A stretch of 64,000 nucleotides of DNA, taken from contig NW_017264199.1 in NCBI RefSeq assembly GCF_001619985.1, forward strand, positions 434,001-498,000, read 5' to 3'. This document shows positions 1 through 11,744 of the stretch, piece after piece (positions within the stretch are counted from its first letter, which is position 1; each line of letters starts with the position of its first letter). The position numbers were made by a program, and so were the translations under genes. The stretch is from Xylona heveae TC161 (Eukaryota > Ascomycota > Xylonomycetes > Xylonales > Xylonaceae). The notes beneath the pieces were generated by a model, which was not told where the DNA came from, made no database searches, and saw nothing but the letters and a program-made list of their open reading frames with translations.

Positions 1-182
1 ACAGGTGTTCTGGCGCTTAATGAGAAAATCAAGAAAAGAGATGTTAAGAATATCATCGACAAACATAATACAGAGCTTTAGTAATATTGACTTGTGCGCT
101 CCAAAAGAGTCAAACTAATTACCCGTTCGCCGTGTATCCCGAAAATTACCAGTCGTTATTATCGTACGGATAGAAGATGTTT

Positions 183-1504
183 CTAGTGACCACCAGTCGT
201 GGGAAGCTACAGAAGAATGTTAGCATCGAATGAATGAGAAAAACAAAATGCCGGATCAGGCAAAGACATACTCCCAGAGCAACCTTGAAACTGTCATAGA
301 TCAACCATTGGAATGCGGTCAGAGTACCAATCATGACGATTCGCACGGGGAGACCGTTCCACAGGCCAGTGAAACCAATGTTTCCGTAGATTCTCGAGAT
401 GGCCTTGACGGCACTCTCACCAGCTACGATAGCGTTAGTCAAGTGGTTCCAATTTGGTCATTCTGTTTAAGCGGATCACGGCCCGAATTGTGACACATAC
501 CCTGCCTTTCGGCGTTCAACTTGCTGACCATGACATCAGCCGGATGGCTTACGACAGCACAGCCAACACCGGCAATATAACCACCCAAGAACGACACTCC
601 CGTCTGCTGAAGCGAATTGTAGCTCTCCTTGGGCTTGCCGAGGAATTGGTAAATGTACGAAACGGTCGTCTCAAAGGTTGCAAATTTCACCATGGTATAG
701 GGGACCTGTCGTGCCCAGAGAGGATAAAGGCCCTTGTAAAGTCTGCCACCGCATTAGCTTTTCATTTCATAACGCATCGTATTTCCAGGAAAATCTTTAT
801 GACACCTACCCAGCATAGCCTTCCTTGGCAACAATCTTGGACCATCCCTCTCTCATCGTGTGCGCAAAAGGCGGAAGCGTAGTCTGCATGCGGACCTTGA
901 TAGCTTCAAATGGACAAAGGGCAAGGTCTGCCAAAAACTCGGCCGAGGCACTGGCCCCCAGATACACAAGAGTTTTGTTCATGTTCGGGAACAGCTTGTC
1001 TCCGTAGAGATACTTGAAAACTTCGTAAAATCCATATTTACCGCCTCCCTGGAAGCTGTAACCGATAAAGGTCGGAGACCATCCGAAGAAGACACCTCGC
1101 AGGCCGGAACCCTTGTATATCGTCTTCCACGCGCTAATGTTGGATGAATAGATTTTCGGATCGACTTGGCGTCGGCATTTCACCTGTTACCAAATTAGTT
1201 TCATGCGGTCGGTGGAATGGAATAAGGCCAGAGTAGGAGACTAACCAGATCCAAGGGAGTAACTGTTCAGAGTTCGAGTCAATTGACATTCTTGTATGCA
1301 TTGAAGAACCAGAATTAAACGTACCACCAGTGTGAGTTGGTCCACAAGCTAGAATTGTAGGGTTAGCCAAATATTTCCATAGCTGAGGGAGCCATTGAAA
1401 TCTGCTAACGTACCAATAACGCCTCCCAGCGCGCAGGCACCGAAATATGTGGGAGAGTACGGCTCAATTTTGCTCTTGGGCTGAGGGAGCTTGAAGCTCG
1501 ACAT
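183..1504 (-). CDS. mir1: Mitochondrial phosphate carrier (Mir1/PiC, SLC25A3 family)
   Basis: Inner-membrane carrier that imports phosphate into the mitochondrial matrix for ATP synthesis. Seven exons can be joined in frame: 1504-1414, 1348-1325, 1262-1246, 1183-810, 742-501, 423-272 and 206-183. They give 307 aa, the usual family length. Three Solcar signature motifs are visible: [22 protein letters not shown] and [11 protein letters not shown]. The protein starts [12 protein letters not shown] and ends LPTTGGH, an ending I recall from Aspergillus homologues. The start is the only ATG that joins to the GPTHTGVTP segment. Three exons are very small (24, 17 and 24 nt), so naive gene callers would miss both termini. 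Upstream is about 950 bp of promoter shared with no divergent gene. Confidence is high for the family and for the phosphate subtype (GPTHT motif). Confidence 0.95.
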
Positions 1505-2460
1505 GGTGGAGGACTTTATTGATGACTTGGTCTTTCAAGATGTCGTGTGATGTCTTTGACTTTGTTTTCTACAGCAATTGTGTGGGAACCAGGGCAGTAG
1601 AGCAATGGGGTATCTGAAAGAGGGGAGAGGTCGCGAATGAAGAGGGGAGCAAAGGAGAAGGCCGGGTCAGATCAAATGGCACATAAAACTACAGATAAGA
1701 ACAGGATGTTGGTCAGACAGTATTTATAAAACCAAGCTGGGGAGGAGGTCTGCCGTCAGTGTAAACCGACGGCCGGATAGAGTTAGGGGTTTCGTGACCC
1801 CCAGCGTGGGTAATCTTGCGTTTCCCTGTCGTCAAAGGAACGGGCAGTGACGTCTAGCTCACAGGCCGCTCTTTCTTTACGCTACGGATTATATCCCGAG
1901 CAGGGGACGCTTCCTATGTCAATACCAGTGAACGTCCGAATTATATCCTTTCTCCGGTGCCAGATTGTTCAGTAAACAGATTAATAGAGTTTCATTGGAT
2001 GATGATAGGCATTGGATCTGCCTCCTTCTCCGGATTTTCGGCTTCAAGTTAGTCCTGTAATGACGTAGCCGATCCGCCGTTTCCGAGTGCCGAGGTTGCT
2101 TTGTCATTGCTGAGTCATTCTCCAGGAACACAAACAACAACAACCAGTGGTCCGTGCTCGCTCACACAATGTCTTGGCAGTGCTATAGAATCACGTACAC
2201 GTATAATTGTCTCATTTTGAGGGTATTTACTATTGTTGCTTGATTCTCATCTATTCATTGATATCATCTCCATCTATCATGCCTGTTGGAGCTTTGAAAC
2301 AAAATTTTACAGATGCTAACCGCCCAAACATAAAAACATAATGCTAAACGCCCGTCAAGATGCCAAAAGGAAAATCAGGTATAAAAAAGGAAATAAAGGG
2401 CTTATGAAACGTGGTCAAAAGAAATTTCATCGATATGGAAGTGCCAACATTAATCTGTCA
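1505..2460. other. Intergenic: promoter of phosphate carrier, 3' flank of aminotransferase
   Basis: Tandem gap between two minus-strand genes. It is pyrimidine- and purine-patchy and moderately AT-rich near 2200-2400, with no tRNA or coding signal. A 65-codon plus-strand ORF at 2341-2538 overlaps the last exon of the aminotransferase gene and is not supported. Confidence 0.6.
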
Positions 2461-3901
2461 TTAGTTGTTGCGGACGACATCGTCAAAAGCACGAGCAACG
2501 TAAACGACGTTCTCGGAGGTCACTGCAAGGTATGTTAGCATCTTTTGTCTGCTGATAGTGATGAGGGAAGTACTAGATTACTTACGTCCGGTGATAGATG
2601 CTCTGCCAGAGTCGAGCATGTACACGTGGTGCTTCCCCCGAAGTGCATGGCACTGGGCAGCGGTCAGACCAGTGTAGGAGAACATGCCAATCTAATGTTA
2701 TTAGTCCAATGCCATCGTCAAAGGAAAGCGGAAAGGTAAACAGGAAACATACCTGAGTAACAAGGTGCTCCCAAGTTCCAGGAGTACCCAATCGCTGCAG
2801 CTCATCATAAAGTGCCTTTCGCATCACCTTGATACGGTCACTCATGATCGTCAGATCATTCTGCCACTCCTTCTTCAACTGCTCATCGAGGAGGACGGTC
2901 TTGACAATGGTGCTGCCACCTCGAGGAGCCATCGAGTACTCGCCACGGATGAGGTGGCACAGGTTCACCTTGATCGATTCGCGAAGCTCGGACGACGGCT
3001 CGTTTGAGACAAGATGGAAAGCTCCCACACGCTGGCCGTATAGACCAAAGTTCTTGGAGAAGGACTGAGCCAAGCACATTTCCATGTTAGGCTTGTTGCG
3101 GAGGAAGTATTGCACAGACCACGAGTCCTCGGTCAGATTACCCGAAGCAAATCCCTGGTAGGCGGAGTCGAAGAAGGGGAAAAGACCCTTGCGTTCGCAG
3201 AGATCGGCAATGGCCTTCCATTGCTCCTTAGTCGGGTCGAGACCGGTAGGGTTGTGAGCGCACGCGTGCAGAAGAATGACATCGTTCTTCTCAGCCTGCT
3301 CCTCGAGCGTGGCCATCATGCCCTCAAAGTCAAAGGCGCGCTTTTCAGCGTGATAGTAAGGGTACGTGCGGCGCTCGACGCCTTGCAGCTCCCAGATGGT
3401 GTGGTGGTTCATCCATGTAGGGTCCGAGATCCAGACGCGGGCAGGCTTCAGGTACTTGGACAAGAAGAGGGCGCCCATGTGGTTTGCACCAGTTCCTGAG
3501 ATGGTCTGGACCGAGGCGATCTTCAGCTTGAGCTTCTCCTCCTCAGGAGTGCCCTCACCAAAGCCAAAGCAAAGGTCGCGAGCCAATTCGAGAAAGGTTC
3601 CATCGCCAGCAATGGTCAAGTACTCGTGGCGACCAGCATCGTTCTTCTCGAAGAGCTGCTTTTCGACCTTTTCGACAACATTCAACGGCCAGGGAGCGCC
3701 TTGATCATCACGGTACACGCCAGGTCCCAGGCTGACCTTTTCAGGATGGGTGTCGGCAATGTAATCAGCAATGAGGGCGAAGACTGAATCAATCTGGTAT
3801 CTGGGCAGCTCCGAAAAGAGGGATGGGTTCGAAGCGGCGTCAAGGGTCGAGGCAGCTGGAGCAGCATAGCTGTCAGGGCCGCTAGCAGAATTGATCGTCA
3901 T
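2461..3901 (-). CDS. Aspartate aminotransferase (class I/II PLP enzyme)
   Basis: Interconverts aspartate plus 2-oxoglutarate with oxaloacetate plus glutamate, linking amino-acid metabolism and the malate-aspartate shuttle. Three exons join in frame: a long first exon from 3901 to the LVTQ segment near 2753, a second exon carrying GMFSYTGLTAAQ near 2690-2586, and a last exon 2523-2461 ending VVRNN. The product is about 438 aa. Family landmarks are HNPTG, DSAYQGF and the PLP-lysine motif SFSKNFGLYGQRVG. Reading is open for 50 codons upstream of 3901 but holds no ATG, so M at 3901 (MTINSASG) is chosen. The lack of a clear presequence suggests the cytosolic isozyme, which is inference. It lies head-to-head with the dehydrogenase gene across 1.1 kb. 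Confidence 0.95.
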
Positions 3902-4997
3902 GTTGTCAATCAATCGTTGACACACTGGATCTTGAAAAGATGATGTTCGAGGGAGTTTCGGGAAGTTAGGAATTTGATCGGTGATATTCGGGTTCGAGGA
4001 AATTGAAGTAAACCAAGTTGCGCGGGTGGAAAGAACGGTAAGTAAATGCAATTGACTTGATCTTAAATGATTCTCATTAATAACACGTCTATAATTTGAC
4101 CCCTTGAAAGTGATATTGAGTAGCCTTGAATTGGTGGGAGATGACTTTTGTCAATCTGTTTTGCCGATGCCACCCGTTTATAGCCGGGGTAAAATTCTGT
4201 CAAAAATTTCGGCCCTTGATCGGAGCGATCGGACAACGACCGAGATAACGCCAAAAACTGTCGCAATCTCCTCCGTCCCTCCCCGCCAGCACCGCTCCCC
4301 TCACTAAACCAATTTCCACCTGTCACTATCACTGGTCAATTCGTCGACTGCCTTCGCATGGCTATGCGCCCAAGTTCCGCGCTTCTGTCAGCACCTCTTA
4401 TCGAGGCACCGGTCCGGCCGTGACGTTGCAGATGTTGCTAAGCACAGCAGCCCTTTCTGGTTATACTTGTTGCGTTCTGCATCTAGATGCTGAAACGGAA
4501 GATTGCCGGCTGACGAGCTCGCACAGCGCAACCTGCAAAACAAAGGAAATGCACGCACGTCATCCTCATTGAATCGACGCCATATTGTCATGCGCATGGT
4601 GACATGGGAGGATGCCTCGTTTATAAAGCGACAAGAGCTTGTCTCGGGAGGATACTCAACATGACCGTCAAGCCGCTCAACGACATGCCGCGAATGCCTA
4701 GTTCCACTTAATGCCTGATAAACCCTCCCACGCGAAATCTACTCGCGCGTGAGAAAGCATGGCCCCTTTGAGGGGGGTTACCCTTTTGGCCAATGGCCGA
4801 TTTTAGGCCCATGCTAAGATAAGGGAAGATTCCGGCAAGTCAATTGACACGCCCTACGGGCATAATGGTTCAGGTACTATTGTGCAGTCCGCAAAGGACA
4901 TTGATTTAAGATCAGTTCAAAGGACAGCCGTGTTCTGCTGCTCCTCTCTATCCGTACCGTGACGCCCGAACTTCTTTCCTTGCCACTCGTGTCAAAG
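3902..4997. promoter_or_regulatory. Divergent promoter region, aminotransferase / hydroxyacid dehydrogenase
   Basis: About 1.1 kb between two divergent starts. A C-rich patch at about 4268-4306 holds several CCCC(G/T)C-like words resembling CreA carbon-repressor sites (SYGGRG on the other strand). That reading is inference from sequence alone. No gene is seen here. Confidence 0.35.
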
Positions 4998-6521
4998 ATG
5001 AGAGCCCCAGTGCAGGAGCATTTGGTGATCGCCGTCTTCTTTCCGGAAGATCCTCGGCTGGTGGATATCATCCGCAAAGCGTACCCCGACTTGAAAATCA
5101 CATGGGTCCAATCCCCGGATCCAGGGCTCGGGATAGCTCCTGGAGAATGTGTACCTAGAGGTATGTCAATATCGGACAGATTATTATTTGCTTTGATGTC
5201 ACTATTTTAAATTGAAGCAATTGATGGGTGTCATGCTAACTCAATCTTGTATTATTCTATAGATGTTTGGGAATCTGCAACTATCTTGTTGACGTTCAAA
5301 GAACTTCCACCCAAGCAAGAATATGTTCCAAAGTATGTCTATATTTCTCTTTGTATTCACTTTATTTCATAATTTCTCTTTATTCGTTTCATTTTACCTT
5401 TTACTTATTATAATGCCCTTCCCAAAACGATCAAATAAAAACGATCAGAATCAACCGTCGACTAATGAGTAACAGCTTAAAATTCGTCCAGATACACTCC
5501 GCCGGCGTTGACCATGTCAGCAAACACCCAATCGTTGCCAACTCTGACATCACCATGGCTACTGTGTCTGGCATTCACGGCCCGCCAATCGCTGAATGGG
5601 TCATCATGAGCTACTTGACGTTTTGTCGAAAATACAATACTTCATATGCATGGCAGCAGAAGCACGAATGGCACAGTTTCGGCGACCGCCTCTCTGGCGT
5701 CTACGACAACCAGGGCAAACGCGTAGGCGTTCTGGGCTACGGTAGTGTCGGACGACAAAGTAAGTTCTTCATCCCCTCCTTTCCCTTCAATCATTTCTCT
5801 TCAGTCCCTTCTTCTGTTTAAACCGCCCTCTCCTCTAACCCCTTCCCCCCCTTTCCTGCTCCTTGACTTGTCATTCCGTTTCTCTTCATTTGTTATTTAT
5901 TGAATTATTTTTATATTTCACATTCTTAAATATATACAACTAACACACCTCAAAGTCGCCCGTCTCTCCGCGGCCATGGGCTCCTCCGTCATCGCATACA
6001 CCATGTCCCCTCGGGACACGCCCGAATCGCGGCGCGACCACGGCTACGTGATCCCCGGCACGGGCGACCCCGATGGGAGCATCCCCGAAGCCTGGTTCAG
6101 CGGCAAGGACAAAGCCTCGCTGCACAAATTTCTGTCGCAGGATCTCGACCACCTGATCATCTCCGTGCCCTTGACCAGCTCGACCGAGAAGCTCATTGGG
6201 CCCGAAGAATTCGGGATTCTTGCCCGTAACAAGACCTTTGTGACAAACATTGCCCGCGGCAAGGTCATTGACCAGGACACCCTCATCAAAGCCCTCCACG
6301 CGGGAGATATCCGCGGCGCCGCCCTCGACGTGACGGACCCGGAACCCCTCCCTGCCGATAGCCCCCTCTGGGATGCCCCCAACTGTACCGTCTCCCCGCA
6401 TATGAGCTTCCTCTCGGATAAGGCGTTTGATCGCATTTTTGATGTGCTACGGATCAATCTGGGCAAGTACTTTAGCGGTGAGAAACTGCTGAATCAGTTG
6501 GAGAGACACAAGGGTTATTAA
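4998..6521 (+). CDS. D-isomer-specific 2-hydroxyacid dehydrogenase, NAD(P)-dependent
   Basis: Oxidoreductase of the D-2-hydroxyacid dehydrogenase superfamily, acting on a 2-hydroxy or 2-keto acid that cannot be named from sequence. Four exons join in frame: 4998-5160, 5263-5332, 5476-5759 and 5956-6521, giving 360 aa. The Rossmann motif GVLGYGSVGRQ spans the third intron junction. Catalytic residues are in place: Arg in NIARGKV, Glu in DVTDPEPL and His in VSPHMS. The first in-frame ATG is 4998 (MRAPVQEH); the reading frame is open a little upstream but only from a GTG. The substrate-binding half holds the conserved IHSAGVDH segment. It resembles fungal YGL185C/GyaR-like proteins rather than formate dehydrogenase or SerA, because there is no ACT domain. 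Confidence 0.92.
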
Positions 6522-7207
6522 TTTGATCCTTGTGTCTTTTTCGTCTTGGTTCTTGGTTCTTCGTTATTATCTTGATTCTTGGATCAATCTTGTATCTTTG
6601 CTATCTTGATTCATGTGTCTTGGTTCAATTCTGGGTCTTATGTGGTATTGGAATTGAACAGCCAGCTGGTCTGGTATTTAGAAATGATTCAAGTACCTGA
6701 CACTACCTTTTGACACGCATAGTATTTACTTGGTATAAATGTCGGATCGGGTTTACGGTATTTATTTTCAAGGCATTGCCGCACACATTACATTACTTAT
6801 TCAGTCTATAAACGAACATTTAAGAATTTAGTGCATGCACATATATATGTATACTTATAAAATCTTTATGCCAAATACATATTCTCAATTCGAACATGGT
6901 GACTATCTCAAGCCAGTAATGAAACATACACTTTTACATTGCTAGCTACCTTTTCGATTCCTTGATGCCTTTTTGTCCGTCTCTATCTCTCTTAGAATAT
7001 TCATCATGATTTTATCTACATATTCAGTTCCGCACGATTCCTTTTCATCCCAGTTAAAGGCTAAACAGCTATTCATCCAGGAGAAACCCCCCCCCCTTCC
7101 TTTTTCTTTCCAAAAAATTTCATATTAAAGACACGTGCAATTTATCCACTCTACCCTTTTCTTCAGCGCATGATTTAAATCAAGCAAAAAAAAAAAAAGA
7201 CAAAAAA
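6522..7207. other. Intergenic, AT-rich
   Basis: 3' flank of the dehydrogenase. It begins with TCTTGGTTCTTGG-like imperfect repeats (about 6525-6630), then AT-rich sequence. No coding or RNA signal was recognised apart from the tRNA that follows. Confidence 0.5.
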
Positions 7208-7319
7208 GGGTCGATCCGGGGATCGAACCCGGGACCTCTCGCAAATTGACTTAGGTTTTTGAGAAGGAACTCGCGCTCCGACTCCCTAAGCGAGAATCAT
7301 ACCACTAGACCAATCGACC
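7208..7319 (-). tRNA. tRNA-Pro (anticodon AGG) with a 40-nt intron
   Basis: On the minus strand the acceptor stem GGTCGAT pairs with ATCGACC and is followed by discriminator C. The D-arm contains GGTCTAGTGGTATGAT, the anticodon stem is CTCGC/GCGAG with loop TTAGGG..T, and the T-arm is CCCGGGTTCGATCCCCGG. The anticodon at positions 34-36 is AGG, hence proline. A 40-nt intron sits in the usual place one base 3' of the anticodon. It contains CTAAG, complementary to the anticodon region CTTAG, as expected for the bulge-helix-bulge recognised by tRNA endonuclease. An A-rich/T-rich tract lies just beyond the 3' end (a T run on the minus strand, about 7188-7206) and can serve as a Pol III terminator. 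Confidence 0.95.
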
Positions 7320-9603
7320 TTTTGTGTTGAAAACGTCTCATCAAAGTGGTACATATTCCTTTCCCCATTTCCTCTCATCCTAGATATCTCTTAACTGGGT
7401 GCTAGAGTGTCCCTGGTTGTGAGGTCCACCGAGCGGCGCGACACGGCCTCATGTATCCCTCGTAGTTGTATCAGCGCATACGGAATATATGTGCCAGAAA
7501 TACGGGAATGGGACTTTACGGAAGTGTAAGAAAACGTACGATATGTATAGATATGAATATTAGGGCAAAAGTAAATAAATAAGTTTCATAAAGTCAAGGC
7601 AAAGTGTTTTGTTAGATCAACAGTAATGTCAAGTTACAGTGGAACAGTGCGAATATCTAAAATAAAAATAAAAATAAAAATAAAATATAATAGAAAATAG
7701 AAAATAGGAAATAGGAAAAGATAAGAAAAATGATCAGCTACACTACAGAGGGACTTGGATGGATGCCAGTGGGAAAATACAGTAGGTAGGTTAGCTAGTA
7801 GTTGCAGGTGAGATTGGAAGATTGAGATCGAGCATTCAGCTGGTATACTACAGAGAGGAAGATAAGAAGCGGCGAGAGATATTGGGGATTCGGGGCTGGG
7901 TGTCAGGGTTTCATGGTGTATTGATAGATTTCCGTTCAGCTTGAAAGTGTTCAGCTTAGAAGCGTTGGCAGACTACGGTAGAAGAGTTGGCTGGCTGAGG
8001 ATGAAAAGCAAGGCTGGCTACAGGTGAAAAAAAATAGAAAAAGGGCTGGCGAAAGTAGATAATTTATGGACCAAGAGAGGGGCAGTATGGGAGGGGACGC
8101 GACAGGCAATTGTAGCCTCGAGTTCAAGGATATCAAAAATGTCAAAGACGTCAAAGCGGCGCAGCTGAGACACGGAATAGTGACCGCCGTGGACCTGCTT
8201 CTAAACGACAAGGGTGCAGAGATTATGCATGTTAGAGCTCAGCTGAATGGAAAAATAGCATAAGGAAAACACTCTAACTTTGTAGATGGAAGATAAAAGA
8301 CAAGACAAAAACAGAGCAAATGGAGATGCGAAGAAATGCACGATAGAACAGACATGCGAACGAATATTCTGTACTAGGAAGGCGATAAACATGGACGACA
8401 GGACGAGTAGTGCTGAGGTCATGCACGTTGTCGCGTTTGCCGCAGGTCGCAGGGTCGCAGGGCTGACACCAACACACCTTTTTCCCGCGAACGCCGCCGT
8501 CATGCCGCAACCCGCCTGCAGGGTCTTTGCTTCCCCCCGAGAAAACCAAAAACCAAAAGTCAAAATGCGATGCAGGATGCAAGATGCAGGATGTGCGATT
8601 CCCACAGTAGGCTTTGATCGGCGCTGCAGTTTCGTCTCCGTCAGTCGCGAGATCCGAATGGTCAGAAGGGCAACACATGAACAACCATTTGGCCACACCC
8701 TCGGAGGGATCAGCAGGGGTGAAGAGAGATGAGACGGGTGGCCCTGGTGCCCTGGTGCCCATCAACGACAATACCAACTTCTCATCATCTCTTCATATCA
8801 TCAGCTTACAGAAAAAAAAAGAAGCTTGCAACAAGAAGAGAAAAGAAACTAAAACATAACGACACGGCGCGCGTCTTCGCCTGTCCGCTGTGTTTCGGAA
8901 AGGTAAGCAAAAAATCAGAATCAATCAAAAGGCAAATGGCAGATAGATCAAAAAAAACTTGATTTGAAGACTAAGAACGACGAGAAAAATGATTAACACA
9001 GCCCTGGATGTGAAATCAAAAGGAGAGAGCTGAGCAAATCATATGGCTTGCTGAAAGACGCCGCTTGCCATTTTGTATTGGTGGCCTAATAATGTACGCG
9101 TGCTGCCTATTACAAAGACCGGGGGATAAAAGTGTCTCACATATGGACTAACAATGATTCATATTTGTATATCTTCGCCGTGTCCGCCTGCGCCTTTGTC
9201 ATGACAAGTGCCGCTTGAACTCTTGCCTGCCTGCGATCCTGTGTCTTATTCCCAGCTGTATATAAAGGACCACAGTGACCCGGAGGTTCTTTCACCTGGA
9301 GCTCCTGATACTCTTTGGTACCTCTTTCTCGAGTTCGGCCCCTTTGTCTTCTTTGTTGAAACGTTTATCTCGAGGACAACGGACAACGGACTCGCCATTC
9401 GTTTCAAGCATTTGACCAAGTTGATTTTTTTTTCTGGCCGGCATTTAGCCGGAGAATAATTTATCTTACGGGCAAAAAAAAAAAAAAAAAAAAAACAGAG
9501 AACCTTTACTTGTCTATTTCGCCACTCTTTAAACATTATACAAACCTTCCTCGAGCGAAACAATAATCATACGCGGGACTATTTGACTTTAAATATAAAG
9601 CTT
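7320..9603. other. Intergenic with simple repeats and long leader of the next gene
   Basis: About 2.3 kb without a supported gene. It contains an A4-5T repeat near 7659-7720 and a 22-nt A run at 9474-9495, about 110 bp before the next start codon. A small ATG ORF at 8066-8263 (65 codons) has no recognisable features. A five-codon ATG ORF at 9201-9218 would be an upstream ORF if transcription begins before it. Confidence 0.5.
7659..7719. repeat. AAAAAT / AAATAG microsatellite
   Basis: Five close copies of an A4-5T unit, then several GAAAATA/GGAAATA units. A simple low-complexity tract with no evident function. Confidence 0.8.
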
Positions 9604-10257
9604 ATGCCATTCCTCACGCATCACAGCCGGCACTCTTGGCCTCCCTTCATATCCAGCGGTCCTAATTTTGAAACGACAGACTTTCCGTCTCCGCCTCCAT
9701 TAGACAATATCGATGAAGACCCCTTTGCATTCTTCGTCTCCCCGCAGTCAGAAACGGATGATCCATTCGAAGACGTCTCTGCTGGGATTGCATCCATTTC
9801 TCATTCGAGCCATGACATCTCCACTTTAACTATTCCGGCCAAGGCACGCCAGGCTTTGCTCAGTCGCTGGGAGCGATACGTGGAAAGGCATCATCCTCGG
9901 CTGGTGGCGAAACATCATGCATCGAAAAAGGGAAAGACGAGCGAAGTCGTCATGATCGTCATCGATGACGCCGATTCGCCTTCGACTCCGCCAACCGTCA
10001 TCGAGCCGGAGCGCGGGCGAGAGAGGATTCCGCCGCAGAAGAGAGGACGACGGACAAGTCGGACACTTTCGGGGCATCGCCATGCATGGAGGGAGCCGAG
10101 CGTTGATTTGTGGACTGTAATGGAGGAAGGAAACGAGAAGAAGGAACTGGAAACTGTGCTGCATACGGCGGGTAAGAACGCAGTCGCTATAGAGACTATG
10201 GATTCGCGCGAGCGATTGAAGAAATTTGGCCGACGGGCGGGAAAATCTCGACTATGA
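9604..10257 (+). CDS. Conserved-looking protein of unknown function, basic C-terminus
   Basis: Single-exon ORF of 217 aa starting at the first in-frame ATG (MPFLTHHSRHSWPPF). The reading frame is open slightly upstream only from a TTG. The N-terminal third is acidic and Ser/Pro-rich (DFPSPPPLDNIDEDPF, with repeated DDPFED-like patches). The middle has a possible helix (KARQALLSRWERYVERHHP) followed by a Lys/Arg-rich stretch. The C-terminus is basic (RLKKFGRRAGKSRL). There is no signal peptide or membrane segment. I do not recognise a family. Coding is inferred from the length, the acceptable start and the codon-like composition compared with the flanks. It is convergent with trs20. Confidence 0.65.
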   Translation: MPFLTHHSRHSWPPFISSGPNFETTDFPSPPPLDNIDEDPFAFFVSPQSETDDPFEDVSAGIASISHSSHDISTLTIPAKARQALLSRWERYVERHHPRLVAKHHASKKGKTSEVVMIVIDDADSPSTPPTVIEPERGRERIPPQKRGRRTSRTLSGHRHAWREPSVDLWTVMEEGNEKKELETVLHTAGKNAVAIETMDSRERLKKFGRRAGKSRL

Positions 10258-10711
10258 TTTTTCTTCGTGGTGGACGACGCAGAAGAGAAGATTCCGGCTA
10301 GGGTTGTATTGGATTTATATTGCATTGACTTGGCGCACCTTTGATTCTGGATTCTTCTTTGGTTCATTTTCTCATCTCCTATTAGATTGCACAGACACCA
10401 CGCAGCAATGCTCGCATATATTGGCGTTCAGGGGCCGCATATATATGATTTGGCCATGGTTTAGCATATTGTTTATATTCGTTGACAGTCGCTCATATAC
10501 ACCTAATACCGTTAATTCCAGTACCTTTTGTTTCGGACCAATTAATGCTCACAATTAAAAATATGTTTGCCCATGAATGCTTATAGTGACACGCTATCTT
10601 CCGTCTTTCCATGCGACAGTTCATGATATCATCAGAATATCCCAACCCATACCCAAACGCCGTTACGCCATGCCGTACATGCAGGTCTTAAGATGATGAA
10701 AACGGAAGGCG
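10258..10711. other. Convergent 3' intergenic region
   Basis: About 450 bp between the ends of the unknown gene and trs20. It is AT-rich with nothing recognised beyond probable 3' UTRs. Confidence 0.5.
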
Positions 10712-11308
10712 TTATAGATACTTTCGTCCTGCGGCAACGACTCTGCTTCTAAACACTGGACTTCGGACTTCCATATCAATGTGATAGAACGGGTTCATCA
10801 ACGTCTTGACCCAGATTTCGTAGACATCGACAAAGAACGAGCGTATTGCTTCTTCTGTTGCCGGCGCCGTAGGGTTCGCTGCAATAGAAGTAGAGGAGCG
10901 AGATGTTGCAGAGCCCGCACTCGGTGTTGTCGGGGCATGGAGTAAGAGAAACTTGATGTTGCCGCCGGTCAGGAAACACGACACATAGTTGTTGTAGAAT
11001 CGGTCAATGACTTTGAGGTACCTGATTCAACGACACGAAGCTCTTAGCATCAGCATACAAAAACCCTCACATCTCATCGTGCTTTAAGGGGAGAGAGAAT
11101 CAGAAGACAGCACGGAGACTCACATCTGTCCATTACCCCACTGCACCTCCTCGACAATATCCAGACTGCTATGCACGATGAACTGGTTCATATGTCGTGC
11201 TTCTTCGCGAAACCGCGCCACGCCATCGCCGCCTTGCTTCGACGTGCCAAACTCGTGCTCGAAAAGCGGATTGTCTTTTGTCCCGACAATAGCAAAGTAG
11301 TACGACAT
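10712..11308 (-). CDS. trs20: TRAPP complex subunit Trs20 (sedlin/TRAPPC2)
   Basis: Small core subunit of the TRAPP tethering complexes, which act as the Rab GEF for Ypt1/Ypt31 in ER-Golgi and autophagy traffic. Two exons, 11308-11124 and 11021-10712, join in frame to give 164 aa, close to the usual length. Sedlin landmarks are the N-terminal longin-like start MSYYFAIVGTKDNPLFE, the segment FIVHSSLDIVEE, the post-intron segment MYLKVIDRFYNNYVSCFLTGG and the C-terminal NPFYHIDMEVRSPVF. The insert after KFLLLHAP is Ser/Thr/Ala-rich and variable in the family. The start ATG at 11308 is unambiguous. It is divergent from the mL60 gene, about 440 bp away. Confidence 0.95.
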
Positions 11309-11744
11309 GGCGATATTCTTCTACTAAGATCTTGATAATTCCCACTCTTGATTTGAGGCTGATATTCTTCACGTAAGGTAAATTGACCCGCTGCTGTGGC
11401 GTGCTGCCCTCCGTAATTCCTGCGCTGGTAGCTCTAGCTGTCAACGATAACTTACCGCTTGGTGGTTAGGTACGCACCGTCCCTGAGATCAGGTCTCGCT
11501 CACCGCCTGCCACCTGATTGGTCAGCAAGTCTGCCGCTTTCTCAAATCCTTAGCGTATCCCACTTTAACCCTCATTAATATCTCATTAGTTAAACTGCCG
11601 ACAAAGAACGGATTTACTTTCAACCATCGAAACTCCGACAGTAACTGACCTTACTGCATCACCCAGAGCGACACCTGTCGACCATCATCAAACACCTTTC
11701 CAGCAATCCCAGCTGCGTCAGGAAGAACACCAAAAGGGGACACT
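11309..11744. promoter_or_regulatory. Divergent promoter region, trs20 / mL60
   Basis: About 440 bp between two divergent start codons. Nothing beyond presumed promoter and leader sequence was recognised. Confidence 0.4.

Noticed and set aside
2341-2538. 65-codon plus ORF rich in Lys
   Set aside because: It overlaps the well-supported last exon of the aminotransferase on the other strand.
3902-4051. 50-residue N-terminal extension of the aminotransferase
   Set aside because: The frame is open but contains no ATG and begins only from TTG. The ATG at 3901 gives a normal-length enzyme.
8066-8263. 65-codon ATG ORF in the gap before the unknown gene
   Set aside because: Short, with no domain, in low-complexity surroundings. 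Not distinguishable from chance.
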